Shown one piece after another: positions 1-7,045 of a stretch of 9,580 bases of DNA (position 1 is its first letter; the number at the start of each line of letters is the position of its first letter). The DNA is from Oligoflexia bacterium (GTDB lineage: Bacteria; Bdellovibrionota; UBA1018), in NCBI GenBank assembly GCA_903858195.1, contig CAIOHW010000130.1:1-9580 (forward strand), written 5' to 3'. Under the pieces are notes generated by a model, which did not search any database, had not been told where the DNA came from, and worked only from the letters and a program-made list of their open reading frames with translations. A program made the position numbers and the translations under genes.

Positions 1-895
1 AGTCGGCAACCTGGAAGATGGGGGCCTCCGGGTCGGTGTTGATCGCAACGATCACCTTTGAGGTGCGCATGCCCGCCAGATGCTGGATGGCGCCGCTGAT
101 GCCGCAAGCGATGTAGAGGTTCGGCGAAACGACCTTGCCGGTCTGGCCCACCTGGTCGCGGTGGGGCCTGAAGCCGGCATCGACTGCCGCACGGGAGGCG
201 CCCACTGCTGCGCCAATGGCGTCGGCCACGTCTTCGAGGATCTTGAAGTTCTCGGCAGCCTTGAGCGAGCGCCCGCCAGAGATCACGGTCGAGGCCTCGG
301 TGACGTCCGGACGCCCCGCCTGTCCCTGAACGACCTCAGTGACCTGCGTCGCGATGCTCGAGAGGGCAACCGCAACCGACTGGGTCTGGGCGGTCTTAGA
401 GCTGTCGGGCTTGGGAAGGCCAAGCGCGTTTGCACGCACGGTCGCAAGCTTCGGACCCTGGCCCACGAATTCGACCTCAACGGTCGCCTTGCCGGCGTAG
501 ACGGGCCGGCGGACGGAGATCCCGGTGCCCTCGAACTTGAGGCTGATGCAGTCGGTTGCCAGACCCACGTTGAGGCGCGCAGCCAGCTTGGGCATGAAGT
601 CGCGTCCAGTGGGAGAGTGTGCTGCCAGGATGACATCAGGCGAAAGGGCCTTTACCACCTGAACGGCAACCTGTGCGTAGGCCTCTGCGGTGTAGAACTT
701 CAGTCCCGCATCATCCGCAACGTGGACCTGATGGGCGCCGTAGTGACCGAGCTCAGCGGCAAGGGCCTGGATGCCCGAGCCCAGGAGCAGCACATGGGTC
801 TCGTTTCCTGCGGCAGCCGAAGCGCCCACCAGTTCGAACGAGGTCTTCTTGAGGCGCGAGTCGCGCTGTTCGGCAATGACAAGTACCTTGGCCAT
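1..895 (-). CDS. etfA: Electron transfer flavoprotein alpha subunit (3' end cut by window edge)
   Basis: EtfA binds FAD and, with EtfB, carries electrons from acyl-CoA and related dehydrogenases to ETF-quinone oxidoreductase. Translating the minus strand from the ATG at 895-893 gives 298 codons with no stop before the left edge; the family is about 315-325 residues, so roughly 20 C-terminal residues lie outside. It begins MAKVLVIAEQ. The C-terminal FAD domain shows SGGR (206-209), GASRAAVDAG (232-241), the flavin-binding run QVGQTGKVVSPNLYIACGIS (248-267) with GAIQHLAGM following, and AINTDPEAPIF (284-294), all canonical EtfA. The start lies one base after the etfB stop and has an AGGTGAT ribosome site (complement of 901-907) five bases upstream. 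A 326-residue open frame lies antisense to it and is a shadow. Confidence 0.96.
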   Translation of the reverse strand, partial: MAKVLVIAEQRDSRLKKTSFELVGASAAAGNETHVLLLGSGIQALAAELGHYGAHQVHVADDAGLKFYTAEAYAQVAVQVVKALSPDVILAAHSPTGRDFMPKLAARLNVGLATDCISLKFEGTGISVRRPVYAGKATVEVEFVGQGPKLATVRANALGLPKPDSSKTAQTQSVAVALSSIATQVTEVVQGQAGRPDVTEASTVISGGRSLKAAENFKILEDVADAIGAAVGASRAAVDAGFRPHRDQVGQTGKVVSPNLYIACGISGAIQHLAGMRTSKVIVAINTDPEAPIFQVAD

Positions 896-896
896 C

Positions 897-1670
897 TTAG
901 ATCACCTTTGCTTCTTCGTGGAGGAGGCGGGCAAGTTCACGTGCCTGCGCAGCAGGCTCACCCGAGATCTTCTTTCCAGCCTGCTTGGGGGGAGGCAGCT
1001 GGTAGTTTTTGTAACGGATCTTCTGGTCGCCATCGCCGACACCGAGGTCGGATTCCTTGAGGACCTTCACTTCCTTCTTCTTGGCCTTCATGATGTTCGG
1101 AAGGCTGGCGTATCTGGGCTCGTTCATTCCCTTCTGCGCGGCAATGAGAGCAGGAAGTGTTGTGGTCACGATCTCAAAGGCACCGCCTTCGACTTCGCGC
1201 TTGCACTTCACCGAGCCGGCTGCGTACTCCGCGTTCAGGACCACAGTGACATAGGGAATGCCCATGAATTCGGCAACAAGCTGGCTCACCTGGGCTGCGC
1301 CATCGTCGATGGCCTCCTTGCCGGTGAATACGAGGTCGACCTTGGGCTCCTTCTTGAGGGCGGCGGCAAGCGCCCGTGCCGAGCGAAAGTTGTCCGCACC
1401 CTCGGGAGAATCGACGTGGATGGCGTTGTCCGCCCCCATCGCAAGCGCAGTACGCAGGGTGTCGACCACGCGAACCGGGCCGGCAGACACGACAGTCACG
1501 GTGCTGCCCGGATTCTTTTCGCGCAGGCGAAGAGCTTCTTCGACGGCGAACTCATCATATGGAGACATGATCCACTTGATGCCGGCCATGTCGATGCCGC
1601 TTGAGTCGGCGTTGAGCTTGATCTTGGTCTCTGTGTCGGGGACCTGCTTGATGCAGACGAAAATGTTCAT
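897..1670 (-). CDS. etfB: Electron transfer flavoprotein beta subunit
   Basis: EtfB is the AMP-binding partner of EtfA and carries the loop that docks on client dehydrogenases. The product is 257 residues, normal for the family. It starts MNIFVCIKQVPDTE, has the nucleotide-site signature SPYDEFAVEEA (36-46) and TGKEAIDDGAAQ (116-127), and a very typical recognition loop NEPRYASLPNIMKAKKK (183-199) in which Leu190 aligns with the docking leucine known in human ETF. I chose the ATG at 1670 over the in-frame ATG at 1682. The family consensus begins at the former, and GGTGA sits five bases before it. The 1682 codon directly abuts the stop of the preceding gene and has no ribosome site of its own. 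It runs into etfA with a one-base gap, as expected for a 1:1 complex. Confidence 0.96.
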   Translation of the reverse strand: MNIFVCIKQVPDTETKIKLNADSSGIDMAGIKWIMSPYDEFAVEEALRLREKNPGSTVTVVSAGPVRVVDTLRTALAMGADNAIHVDSPEGADNFRSARALAAALKKEPKVDLVFTGKEAIDDGAAQVSQLVAEFMGIPYVTVVLNAEYAAGSVKCKREVEGGAFEIVTTTLPALIAAQKGMNEPRYASLPNIMKAKKKEVKVLKESDLGVGDGDQKIRYKNYQLPPPKQAGKKISGEPAAQARELARLLHEEAKVI

Positions 1671-1682
1671 AGTGGTCACCAT

Positions 1683-2849
1683 TTATATCGAGGCGCTCAA
1701 GATCTCTGCAACCTGTTTTAGGACGGCCGCATCGCTACACAGAGTGAACCTGACAAAACCTTCACCGCCTGCTCCAAAACCGGTGCCGGGCGTGCTGACA
1801 ATGCCCTTGGTGCGGATCAGGTTCAGCACGAACTCCTCCGACTTGAGGCCCTGGGCAAGCTTGCACCAGACGTAAAAGGTCGCCTCGGGTGTATGACAGG
1901 CCAGGCCCGCCCGGCGCAGCGCGGGCACCAGGATATCCCGACGCTTTTGGTAGATTGATCGGAGCTCGGTGCAAAAGGGCTCGTAATGATCGAGCGCCTC
2001 AATGCCGGCCTCCTGGCAGGCGTTAAAAATCCCGGAGTCGATGTTGGTCTTGACCTTGGCGAGGCCCGCAATGACCCGCGGGTTGCCGGCCACAAACCCG
2101 ACACGCCAACCCGTCATGTTGAAGGTCTTGGATAGGCTATGGAACTCGACACCGACATCCTTTGCGCCGGGAACCTCGAGGAACGAGGGCTGGGCCTTGC
2201 CGTCGAAGAAGAGCTCCGAATAGGCGTTGTCGTGGCAGACGATGATCTCGTGCCTTCGGGCAAAGGCCACGACTTCACGAAAAAACTCGCGGGTCGCGAC
2301 GGCACCGGTCGGATTGTTGGGATAGTTCAAAAACAGCAGCTTCACGCGAGGGCCCGTCTTCACCAGACGCTCGAGATCGGCAAAGTCCGGAAGAAACCCG
2401 TTCTCCTCCTTCAGCCGAAACGGAAGCGGGATGCCGTCGGCAAAAAGCGTGGCCGAGTGGTAGACCGGGTAGCCCGGATCGGGAATGAGTGCGGCTTCGC
2501 CCGGGTTCACGAATGCAAGCGGGATGTGGGCGATTCCCTCCTTGGACCCGATCAGCGAGAGGACCTCGGTATCCGGGTTCACGCCAACGCCGAAGCGCTT
2601 CTCCATGAATCGAGCCGCTGCTCGTCGGAATTCACCCATACCCCAGTAGGAAGGGTACTGATGGTTCTCGGGGTTTCGGGCCGCCACCTCAAGGCGCCGA
2701 ATCACGAACTCCGGCGTGGGAAGGTCGGGGTCGCCAATCCCCAGTGCGATGAGCTTGCGTCCCTTGCGAATCTCCTCCTGCTTGATTTCGTCGATTCGTG
2801 CAAAAAGATAGGGCGGAAGCTGCTTGAGCCTGTGGGTCATTTCAAACAT
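1683..2849 (-). CDS. dapL: LL-diaminopimelate aminotransferase (class I/II PLP enzyme)
   Basis: This enzyme probably converts tetrahydrodipicolinate plus glutamate directly to LL-diaminopimelate, bypassing the succinyl or acetyl branch of lysine synthesis. The 388 residues show the fold-type I pattern: GIGDPDLPTP (37-46), GSKEGIAH (101-108), NYPNNPTG (175-182), Asp207 in HDNAY, the PLP lysine Lys241 in SLSKTFNMTGWR, and the carboxylate-binding Arg367 in FVRF. The N-terminal LPPYLFARIDEIK is typical of the DapL group. The position next to dapB, dapA and lysA supports this substrate over alanine or aspartate transamination. The ATG at 2849 lies inside the end of dapB, 13 nt of overlap, with GAGGAGA (complement of 2857-2863) seven bases upstream. 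Met4 forms an ATGA with the dapB stop, but the ribosome site would be about 16 bases away, so Met1 is preferred. Other aminotransferase specificity cannot be excluded. Confidence 0.87.
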   Translation of the reverse strand: MFEMTHRLKQLPPYLFARIDEIKQEEIRKGRKLIALGIGDPDLPTPEFVIRRLEVAARNPENHQYPSYWGMGEFRRAAARFMEKRFGVGVNPDTEVLSLIGSKEGIAHIPLAFVNPGEAALIPDPGYPVYHSATLFADGIPLPFRLKEENGFLPDFADLERLVKTGPRVKLLFLNYPNNPTGAVATREFFREVVAFARRHEIIVCHDNAYSELFFDGKAQPSFLEVPGAKDVGVEFHSLSKTFNMTGWRVGFVAGNPRVIAGLAKVKTNIDSGIFNACQEAGIEALDHYEPFCTELRSIYQKRRDILVPALRRAGLACHTPEATFYVWCKLAQGLKSEEFVLNLIRTKGIVSTPGTGFGAGGEGFVRFTLCSDAAVLKQVAEILSASI

Positions 2850-3577
2850 GCGAGTTTCTCCTCAAAAAAATCATCAAGCGTAAGCCAGCCTGTTCCAGTG
2901 CGCTCGCGCCGGTGGCGCCCGGCCATCCAGAGTGCTGCCTGCAGCGCCCCTCGCGCGAAGATCTCGCGCGACTGGGCGTGATGCTCAAAGCTGAGCCGCT
3001 CTCCATGGCCGTGGAATTCGACCCGGTGGTCGCCGATCACCTCGCCTGCGCGGATGCTGTAGATCCGCTCGTCGGTCAGTCCGCGGGTTGCGGCTGCAAG
3101 GGTCAAGGCCGTGCCGCTGGGTGCGTCCTTCTTGTGCACGTGATGGGTCTCGACCATGAGGGGACGAAAGCCCGAGTCGCCCAGCAGGGGAGAGATGAAC
3201 TCGAGGGCTTTTTTCAAGGCAAGCACCCCGGTTGAAAAGTTCGAGGCCTGGAGCACGCGGGTCAGCGTTGCAAGCTCGTCGAGCATCGCCCGCTCGGAGG
3301 CAGAGTGGCCCGTGGTCCCGATCACGATGGCCGGAAGCCCGGAGGGGCCTCGACCGGAGGCAAGAACTGAGTGCAGCCTCTGAGTGCTGCGAGCCAGCGA
3401 AAAATCGATCCAGACGTCCGCCGACAGGGCCTTGCTCCAGTCTCGGTCATCGGACTGCGTGTGCAGCGAGGCAACGAGCGCGCAGCTCGAGGCGAGTTCA
3501 CCTTCGATCAGGTGCGCAAGCGCACGACCCATTTTTCCACGCGAGCCGATGAGCGCGATTCCGTGCGAGGCCGACAT
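2837..3577 (-). CDS. dapB: 4-hydroxy-tetrahydrodipicolinate reductase
   Basis: DapB reduces the DapA product with NAD(P)H to tetrahydrodipicolinate, the substrate of the aminotransferase encoded next. The 246 residues are slightly short for a family usually near 250-270. The N-terminal Rossmann motif is GSRGKMG (11-17), a variant of GxxGRMG. GTTG (87-90) follows, then the catalytic signature ETHHVHKKDAPSGTA (143-157); His145 and Lys149 correspond to E. coli His159 and Lys163. IRAGEVIGDH (175-184) is also family-typical. The ATG directly follows the dapA TAG with no spacer and no good ribosome site, so it probably depends on ribosomes finishing dapA. The last codons contain seven consecutive T on the coding strand (complement of 2864-2870) and the ribosome site of dapL. 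Confidence 0.95.
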   Translation of the reverse strand: MSASHGIALIGSRGKMGRALAHLIEGELASSCALVASLHTQSDDRDWSKALSADVWIDFSLARSTQRLHSVLASGRGPSGLPAIVIGTTGHSASERAMLDELATLTRVLQASNFSTGVLALKKALEFISPLLGDSGFRPLMVETHHVHKKDAPSGTALTLAAATRGLTDERIYSIRAGEVIGDHRVEFHGHGERLSFEHHAQSREIFARGALQAALWMAGRHRRERTGTGWLTLDDFFEEKLACLK

Positions 3578-4504
3578 CTAGAGGGTGCCCCCGCCCGGCC
3601 TGAACCCACACCGCGCGAGGCTTGCCTCGAGCCTTCTGCGGCTTTCTGTTCCAAGGGCCGCAAGCGGCGCACGCGCCGAGGCAAGGCACAGCGCGGACTC
3701 GGCATCTGCCGCCACAAACTCGAGGGCTGCTTTGATCGGCACCGGGTTCGACTCTACGAACAGGTCGCGGAACAGCGGATAGAAGCGCTGATGCAGTTCA
3801 AAGGCCTCCTGATGCCGGCCCGACTCAAAGAGCGACTGGATACGGATCATCTCGCGAGGAAAAAGGTTGCTCGCAACTGACACCACGCCTGCGGCACCGA
3901 CGGCCAGGAGTGGCAGGAATGTCGCATCGTCGCCTGAAAACACATCGAGCGAATGGCCCGAGAGACGAAACTGATCGATGAACTCGGAGGTGAGCGCCAC
4001 GTTTCCGGTGGCCTCCTTGAGGAAGCGGATGCGCGGATGCGAGGCCAGGCGCGCTGCTGTCTCGGGGGGCAGGCTGACTCCGGTGCGGCCCGGAACATTA
4101 TACAACATCACCGGACAGCTTACGGCCTCCGCCACTGCGGTGAAATGGGCCTGAAGCCCGGCAGGTGAGGGCTTGTTGTAGTAAGGAGTCACAACCAGAA
4201 CCGCCGCCGCACCGGCCTGTGAGGCCCAGGCAGAGAGCGCGACGCTCTCAGGGGTAGAGTTGCTCCCGGTGCCTGCAATGACGACGGTGCTAGAACCCGT
4301 GCAGGCGCGGATGGCCTCCGTGATCAGGGTCTTTTTTTCGTCGGGGGTAAGAGTCGGACTCTCACCCGTGGTTCCGCAGGGGATCACCCCTGAGACGCCT
4401 GCCGCAAGTTGGTCTTGGAGCAGCCGTTTGTAGGCGGCAAGGTCCAGTGAGCCGTCTGGCTTGAACGGGGTGACGAGCGCAGTGATGACGCCTCGGAGCT
4501 TCAT
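3578..4504 (-). CDS. dapA: 4-hydroxy-tetrahydrodipicolinate synthase
   Basis: DapA is a TIM-barrel aldolase condensing pyruvate with aspartate semialdehyde, the first committed step toward diaminopimelate and lysine. The 308 residues include the pyruvate-binding CGTTGES (43-49; Thr45 and Thr46), TPYYNKP (106-112; Tyr109), YNVPGRTG (135-142; Tyr135, Arg140) and the Schiff-base Lys163 in FLKEATG. These match E. coli residues Thr44/45, Tyr107, Tyr133, Arg138 and Lys161 with a constant small offset, and ESNPVPIKAA (251-260) is a further family signature. The start overlaps the lysA stop as ATGA and is preceded by GAGGAGA (complement of 4511-4517) six bases upstream inside lysA. It may also initiate independently, because this ribosome site is one of the best in the operon. 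The final dozen residues are Gly/Arg-rich and unremarkable. Confidence 0.97.
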   Translation of the reverse strand: MKLRGVITALVTPFKPDGSLDLAAYKRLLQDQLAAGVSGVIPCGTTGESPTLTPDEKKTLITEAIRACTGSSTVVIAGTGSNSTPESVALSAWASQAGAAAVLVVTPYYNKPSPAGLQAHFTAVAEAVSCPVMLYNVPGRTGVSLPPETAARLASHPRIRFLKEATGNVALTSEFIDQFRLSGHSLDVFSGDDATFLPLLAVGAAGVVSVASNLFPREMIRIQSLFESGRHQEAFELHQRFYPLFRDLFVESNPVPIKAALEFVAADAESALCLASARAPLAALGTESRRRLEASLARCGFRPGGGTL

Positions 4505-5790
4505 GGGTGTTCTCCTCGTACCAGATCTTCGATGCGCTCGCGATCTCGGATCATCCGCCAGCGACCACCTGACACCAGCACCTCTGCGGGCCGGGGTCGG
4601 CTGTTGTAGTTGCTGCTCATGCTCATGCCGTAAGCCCCTGCCCCAAGGAAGGCAACCAGATCGCCGTGCTCAAGCGAGGTGGGCACCGGCCGATCCGACG
4701 CAAAGCAGTCTCCGGACTCGCACACCGGACCGACCACGTCGGTCTTTTTCTTTCGCCCCCGGGCACGAGCCTCAAGCACGGGCACGAGCTCGTGATAACT
4801 GCCATAGAGCGCAGGGCGCATGAGGTCGTTCATGCCGGCATCCAGAATGAGGAAGTCCTTCTGCTTGCGGGGCTTCCTGAAAAGCACGCGTGCGACAAGG
4901 ATTCCCGAGTTCCCGCTCAAGACCCTGCCGGGCTCAAGGAGAATGCGCAGGCGAGAGCGAAATGCTGATTTCGGGCCAAATGCGCGGACAATCTCGGAGC
5001 AATAATCTTCGAGCGCAGGCGGCCTTTCGTCGCGATATCGAATCCCCACCCCGCCCCCGAGATCAGCAAACTCAAGGGGCCTGCCGAGCGCAGCCTCGAC
5101 GGCGAGGATCTGGGAGCCCAGTGCCTTGAATGCCGTGCGGAGGGGGCTGAGCGAAGTGAGTTGGCTTCCAATATGGATGCTCAAGCCGCAGAGTTCGATT
5201 CCCTTGAGCCTGGGAAGCATCGAAACCGCCGCTCGAAGCTCGTCAGCGTTCAGGCCGAACTTGTTCTTTTTCAATCCTGTGCTGATGTAGGGATGCGTCT
5301 TGGCGTCGATATTGGGATTGAACCGCAGGGCCACGCGTGCACGCTTGCCTCGCCGTGCGCGCGCCACCCGGTCAATGAGCCCGAGCTCTTCGAGGGATTC
5401 GACATGGAACGAGGTGATTCCGCGCCCACCATAGGCAAGTCCGGCGGCGATCTCCTCGGCAGTCTTGCCGACGCCCGAAAAAACCACCCGATCAGGCGGA
5501 ATTCCGGCCATGCGGGCTCGCTCAAGCTCGCCTCCCGAAACCAGATCGGCGCCCGCGCCGAGGTCTCCCATCATCTTGACGATGGCGAGGTTTGAGTTTG
5601 CCTTGAGTGCGTAGCAAACCGTGAAGCTCTCAAGCGACGAGAGTCCCCCCTGAATCGTGCGCAGCCCCCGCTCAAACGCGCTCTGGCTGTAGACGTAGAG
5701 GGGAGTGCCGAGGCGCCGAACGAGAGACTCGATCGATACGCCCTCGGCGTGAAGCTTGCCGCGTCTGTAGGTGAACGCGTCTGAGTTCAT
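4501..5790 (-). CDS. lysA: Diaminopimelate decarboxylase
   Basis: LysA is a PLP enzyme that decarboxylates meso-diaminopimelate to L-lysine. From the ATG at 5790 the product is 429 residues, normal for the family. It shows the PLP lysine Lys63 in YALKAN, His206 in SIHIGSQ, the phosphate loop GGGVG (245-249), EPGR (286-289), the substrate and dimer-interface CESGD (357-361), and Tyr387 in GAYGMSMSSNYN. The reading frame stays open for 128 more codons to 6174, but that stretch has no family sequence and lies over the lipoprotein gene and the end of the upstream gene, so I reject the longer start. The chosen ATG overlaps the lipoprotein stop (ATGA) and is preceded by pyrimidine-rich sequence with no ribosome site. 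Translation therefore probably relies on coupling to the lipoprotein gene. Confidence 0.96.
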   Translation of the reverse strand: MNSDAFTYRRGKLHAEGVSIESLVRRLGTPLYVYSQSAFERGLRTIQGGLSSLESFTVCYALKANSNLAIVKMMGDLGAGADLVSGGELERARMAGIPPDRVVFSGVGKTAEEIAAGLAYGGRGITSFHVESLEELGLIDRVARARRGKRARVALRFNPNIDAKTHPYISTGLKKNKFGLNADELRAAVSMLPRLKGIELCGLSIHIGSQLTSLSPLRTAFKALGSQILAVEAALGRPLEFADLGGGVGIRYRDERPPALEDYCSEIVRAFGPKSAFRSRLRILLEPGRVLSGNSGILVARVLFRKPRKQKDFLILDAGMNDLMRPALYGSYHELVPVLEARARGRKKKTDVVGPVCESGDCFASDRPVPTSLEHGDLVAFLGAGAYGMSMSSNYNSRPRPAEVLVSGGRWRMIRDRERIEDLVRGEHP

Positions 5791-5951
5791 GGCGAAGAAG
5801 AGGGCGAAGAAGAGGGTGAGGGCGACGGAGCAACCCTTTGGGCTGGATCCGAGAGTTCTGCAGCAGCAGGTATGGGTCTGAGGGGCGGGCCCTTGACGCC
5901 GCATGCCGCCAGTAGGCTCAGGCAGAGGCAGTACGAGAGAGTCTTCAGCAT
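5787..5951 (-). CDS. lptM: Small LptM/YifL-type lipoprotein upstream of lysA
   Basis: The product is a 54-residue lipoprotein with a short hydrophobic signal, lipobox LAAC and acylated Cys17. The mature N-terminus CGVKGPPLRP matches the CGxKGP pattern of the LptM (YifL/LppL) family. LptM of E. coli helps assemble the LptD-LptE lipopolysaccharide translocon. A small lipoprotein directly before lysA or dapF is also known in gammaproteobacteria (for example lppL-lysA in Pseudomonas), which supports the assignment. Only the first ten or so mature residues are shared with the family; the rest is low-complexity Pro/Ser. The start at 5951 has GGAG eight bases upstream, while the in-frame ATG at 5969 and longer versions lack one. 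It begins 26 nt after the preceding gene and overlaps lysA as ATGA. Confidence 0.83.
   Translation of the reverse strand: MLKTLSYCLCLSLLAACGVKGPPLRPIPAAAELSDPAQRVAPSPSPSSSPSSSP
5791..5814. repeat. Two tandem 12-bp units encoding the lipoprotein C-terminus
   Basis: The unit GGCGAAGAAGAG occurs twice in perfect tandem, followed by the partial copy GGTGAG. On the coding (minus) strand it encodes the Ser-Ser-Ser-Pro repeats ending the small lipoprotein and ends at the lysA start codon. The unit length keeps the frame, so copy-number change would only lengthen or shorten the tail. Confidence 0.9.
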
Positions 5952-5977
5952 CGCGGGTGCTCCATTCATGAAAGATT

Positions 5978-7033
5978 TCAGTAGCGCAGCATGAGCGAGG
6001 CGCCGGCCTGTTCGATCCCGATGTCCAAACGCAGGTACCATTGCGGTCCCACTCGAAACTGCGCCCCAACCCCGAGCGCCGCCATGATGAGGCCGATCTG
6101 CTGGCGGGCAAGCCCCTGGTCTCCAGTGGAGACTGCCGACAGGACCAGCGCCTTCGTGAGTCCGGTGTATGCAAACACAGAGAGGTCTTCGCTGAAGTTC
6201 AGGTTGTACCGGAGCCAGCTCAGCGTGGTGAGGATCTGGTACGAATCACCGGCCGCGGCAAACTCCAGCCTTGTGCCCAGGAGCGCGGAAAAGTCGAATG
6301 ACAGGCTGTCTTGGAGGCCTGGTGCATTCCACCAGACCGGGTGGGAGAAGGTTCGAGAGTAGCGAAGTCCCGCGGCGCGCAGGTACAAGAATGTTCCCGG
6401 CACGATGTCGCCCAGTCGCACCAGCGAGGCGGCGAGTCCGAAGGCGTCATGATCCGGCTCATAGTTGGGTGGTTCTTCGTAGGCGAGGATCTTGAGCTCG
6501 CGCTCCTCCTCTTCGGTGATCTCTTCTGCGGACATCTGTTCTTCTGCAACGGTCTCGGACTCTGCCGGGGCGGGCTCAAGCACGGGGGCGGCTTCGGCCT
6601 TTGCCGGAGGCTCTATCGCCAACTCGATGTCGCGAAGCTTGAGGATCCCGCCGTAGGTGCGCCCGAGCTCGGGACGAAAGGAGGTGTCGTAGACTCGAAC
6701 CCTTTGGGCCGCGAAGCGAGCTGCCGAACTCCCAAGGTCAGCTGCCTCATAGTTTCGAATCACCCGGAGTGCGATCCGGGGGAGCCCATCGCCCTTGATC
6801 AGGATCAGTTGCCGGGGCCTGGGCGCCTCATCAGTGGTCGTGAGCTGGAGGACCTTGCGGTTGGTGCTCATCTTTTCGACCGTAACCGAGAGCGCTCGGA
6901 CTTCGATATCCGGAAGCTGCTCGTCATCAAGTGCCTGTGCGTGCGCCTGCGTGCCCATGGCCTGCAGCAGGAGCAGCATGAAAGAAACCCCTTGAATCAG
7001 CCTGTGAAGATGAAAGAACAGGGGCTTGTCCAT
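5978..7033 (-). CDS. Uncharacterised exported protein with probable C-terminal outer-membrane beta-barrel
   Basis: I do not recognise this protein by name. From the ATG at 7033 it has 351 residues. A signal peptide has a hydrophobic core near residues 17-26 and a likely cut after AHA (30-32). A compact N-terminal domain of about 40-140 includes the pattern LPRIALRVIRNY (84-95) and RVRVYD (111-116). Residues 142-182 form an Ala/Pro then Glu-rich linker. The C-terminal part (about 195-351) has alternating hydrophobic and polar strands, Gly/aromatic turns, and ends LMLRY, resembling the beta-signal of barrels inserted by the BAM complex. No ribosome site is evident for 7033. The in-frame ATG at 7045, which adds MVAT, is equally possible, and 7102 would give an overlong n-region. 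It heads the block leading into the lipoprotein and lysA genes. Role unknown; envelope location is inferred. Confidence 0.72.
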   Translation of the reverse strand: MDKPLFFHLHRLIQGVSFMLLLLQAMGTQAHAQALDDEQLPDIEVRALSVTVEKMSTNRKVLQLTTTDEAPRPRQLILIKGDGLPRIALRVIRNYEAADLGSSAARFAAQRVRVYDTSFRPELGRTYGGILKLRDIELAIEPPAKAEAAPVLEPAPAESETVAEEQMSAEEITEEEERELKILAYEEPPNYEPDHDAFGLAASLVRLGDIVPGTFLYLRAAGLRYSRTFSHPVWWNAPGLQDSLSFDFSALLGTRLEFAAAGDSYQILTTLSWLRYNLNFSEDLSVFAYTGLTKALVLSAVSTGDQGLARQQIGLIMAALGVGAQFRVGPQWYLRLDIGIEQAGASLMLRY

Positions 7034-7045
7034 GGTTGCAACCAT
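7032..7045. promoter_or_regulatory. Perfect 14-bp palindrome covering the divergent start codons
   Basis: ATGGTTGCAACCAT reads identically on both strands. It contains the plus-strand ATG at 7032 and a possible minus-strand ATG at 7045. The preferred minus ATG (7033-7031) overlaps its left end, so CATG at 7031-7034 holds both starts. A dimeric regulator site is possible, but a palindrome this long is expected by chance about once per 15-20 kb, so function is unproven. Confidence 0.4.

Noticed and set aside
80..1060. A 326-codon plus-strand open frame
   Set aside because: It lies opposite etfA and the end of etfB, both of which show strong family motifs. Its translation has no recognisable domain and reflects GC-rich codon bias.
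5952..5977. Lysine riboswitch or other leader before lysA
   Set aside because: The only gap in this part of the operon is 26 bases, with no structure resembling a riboswitch aptamer. No other suitable untranslated region exists on the minus strand.
5791..6174. N-terminal extension of LysA by 128 residues
   Set aside because: The extension has no diaminopimelate decarboxylase sequence and lies over the lipoprotein gene and the end of the barrel-like gene; the family start fits the ATG at 5790.
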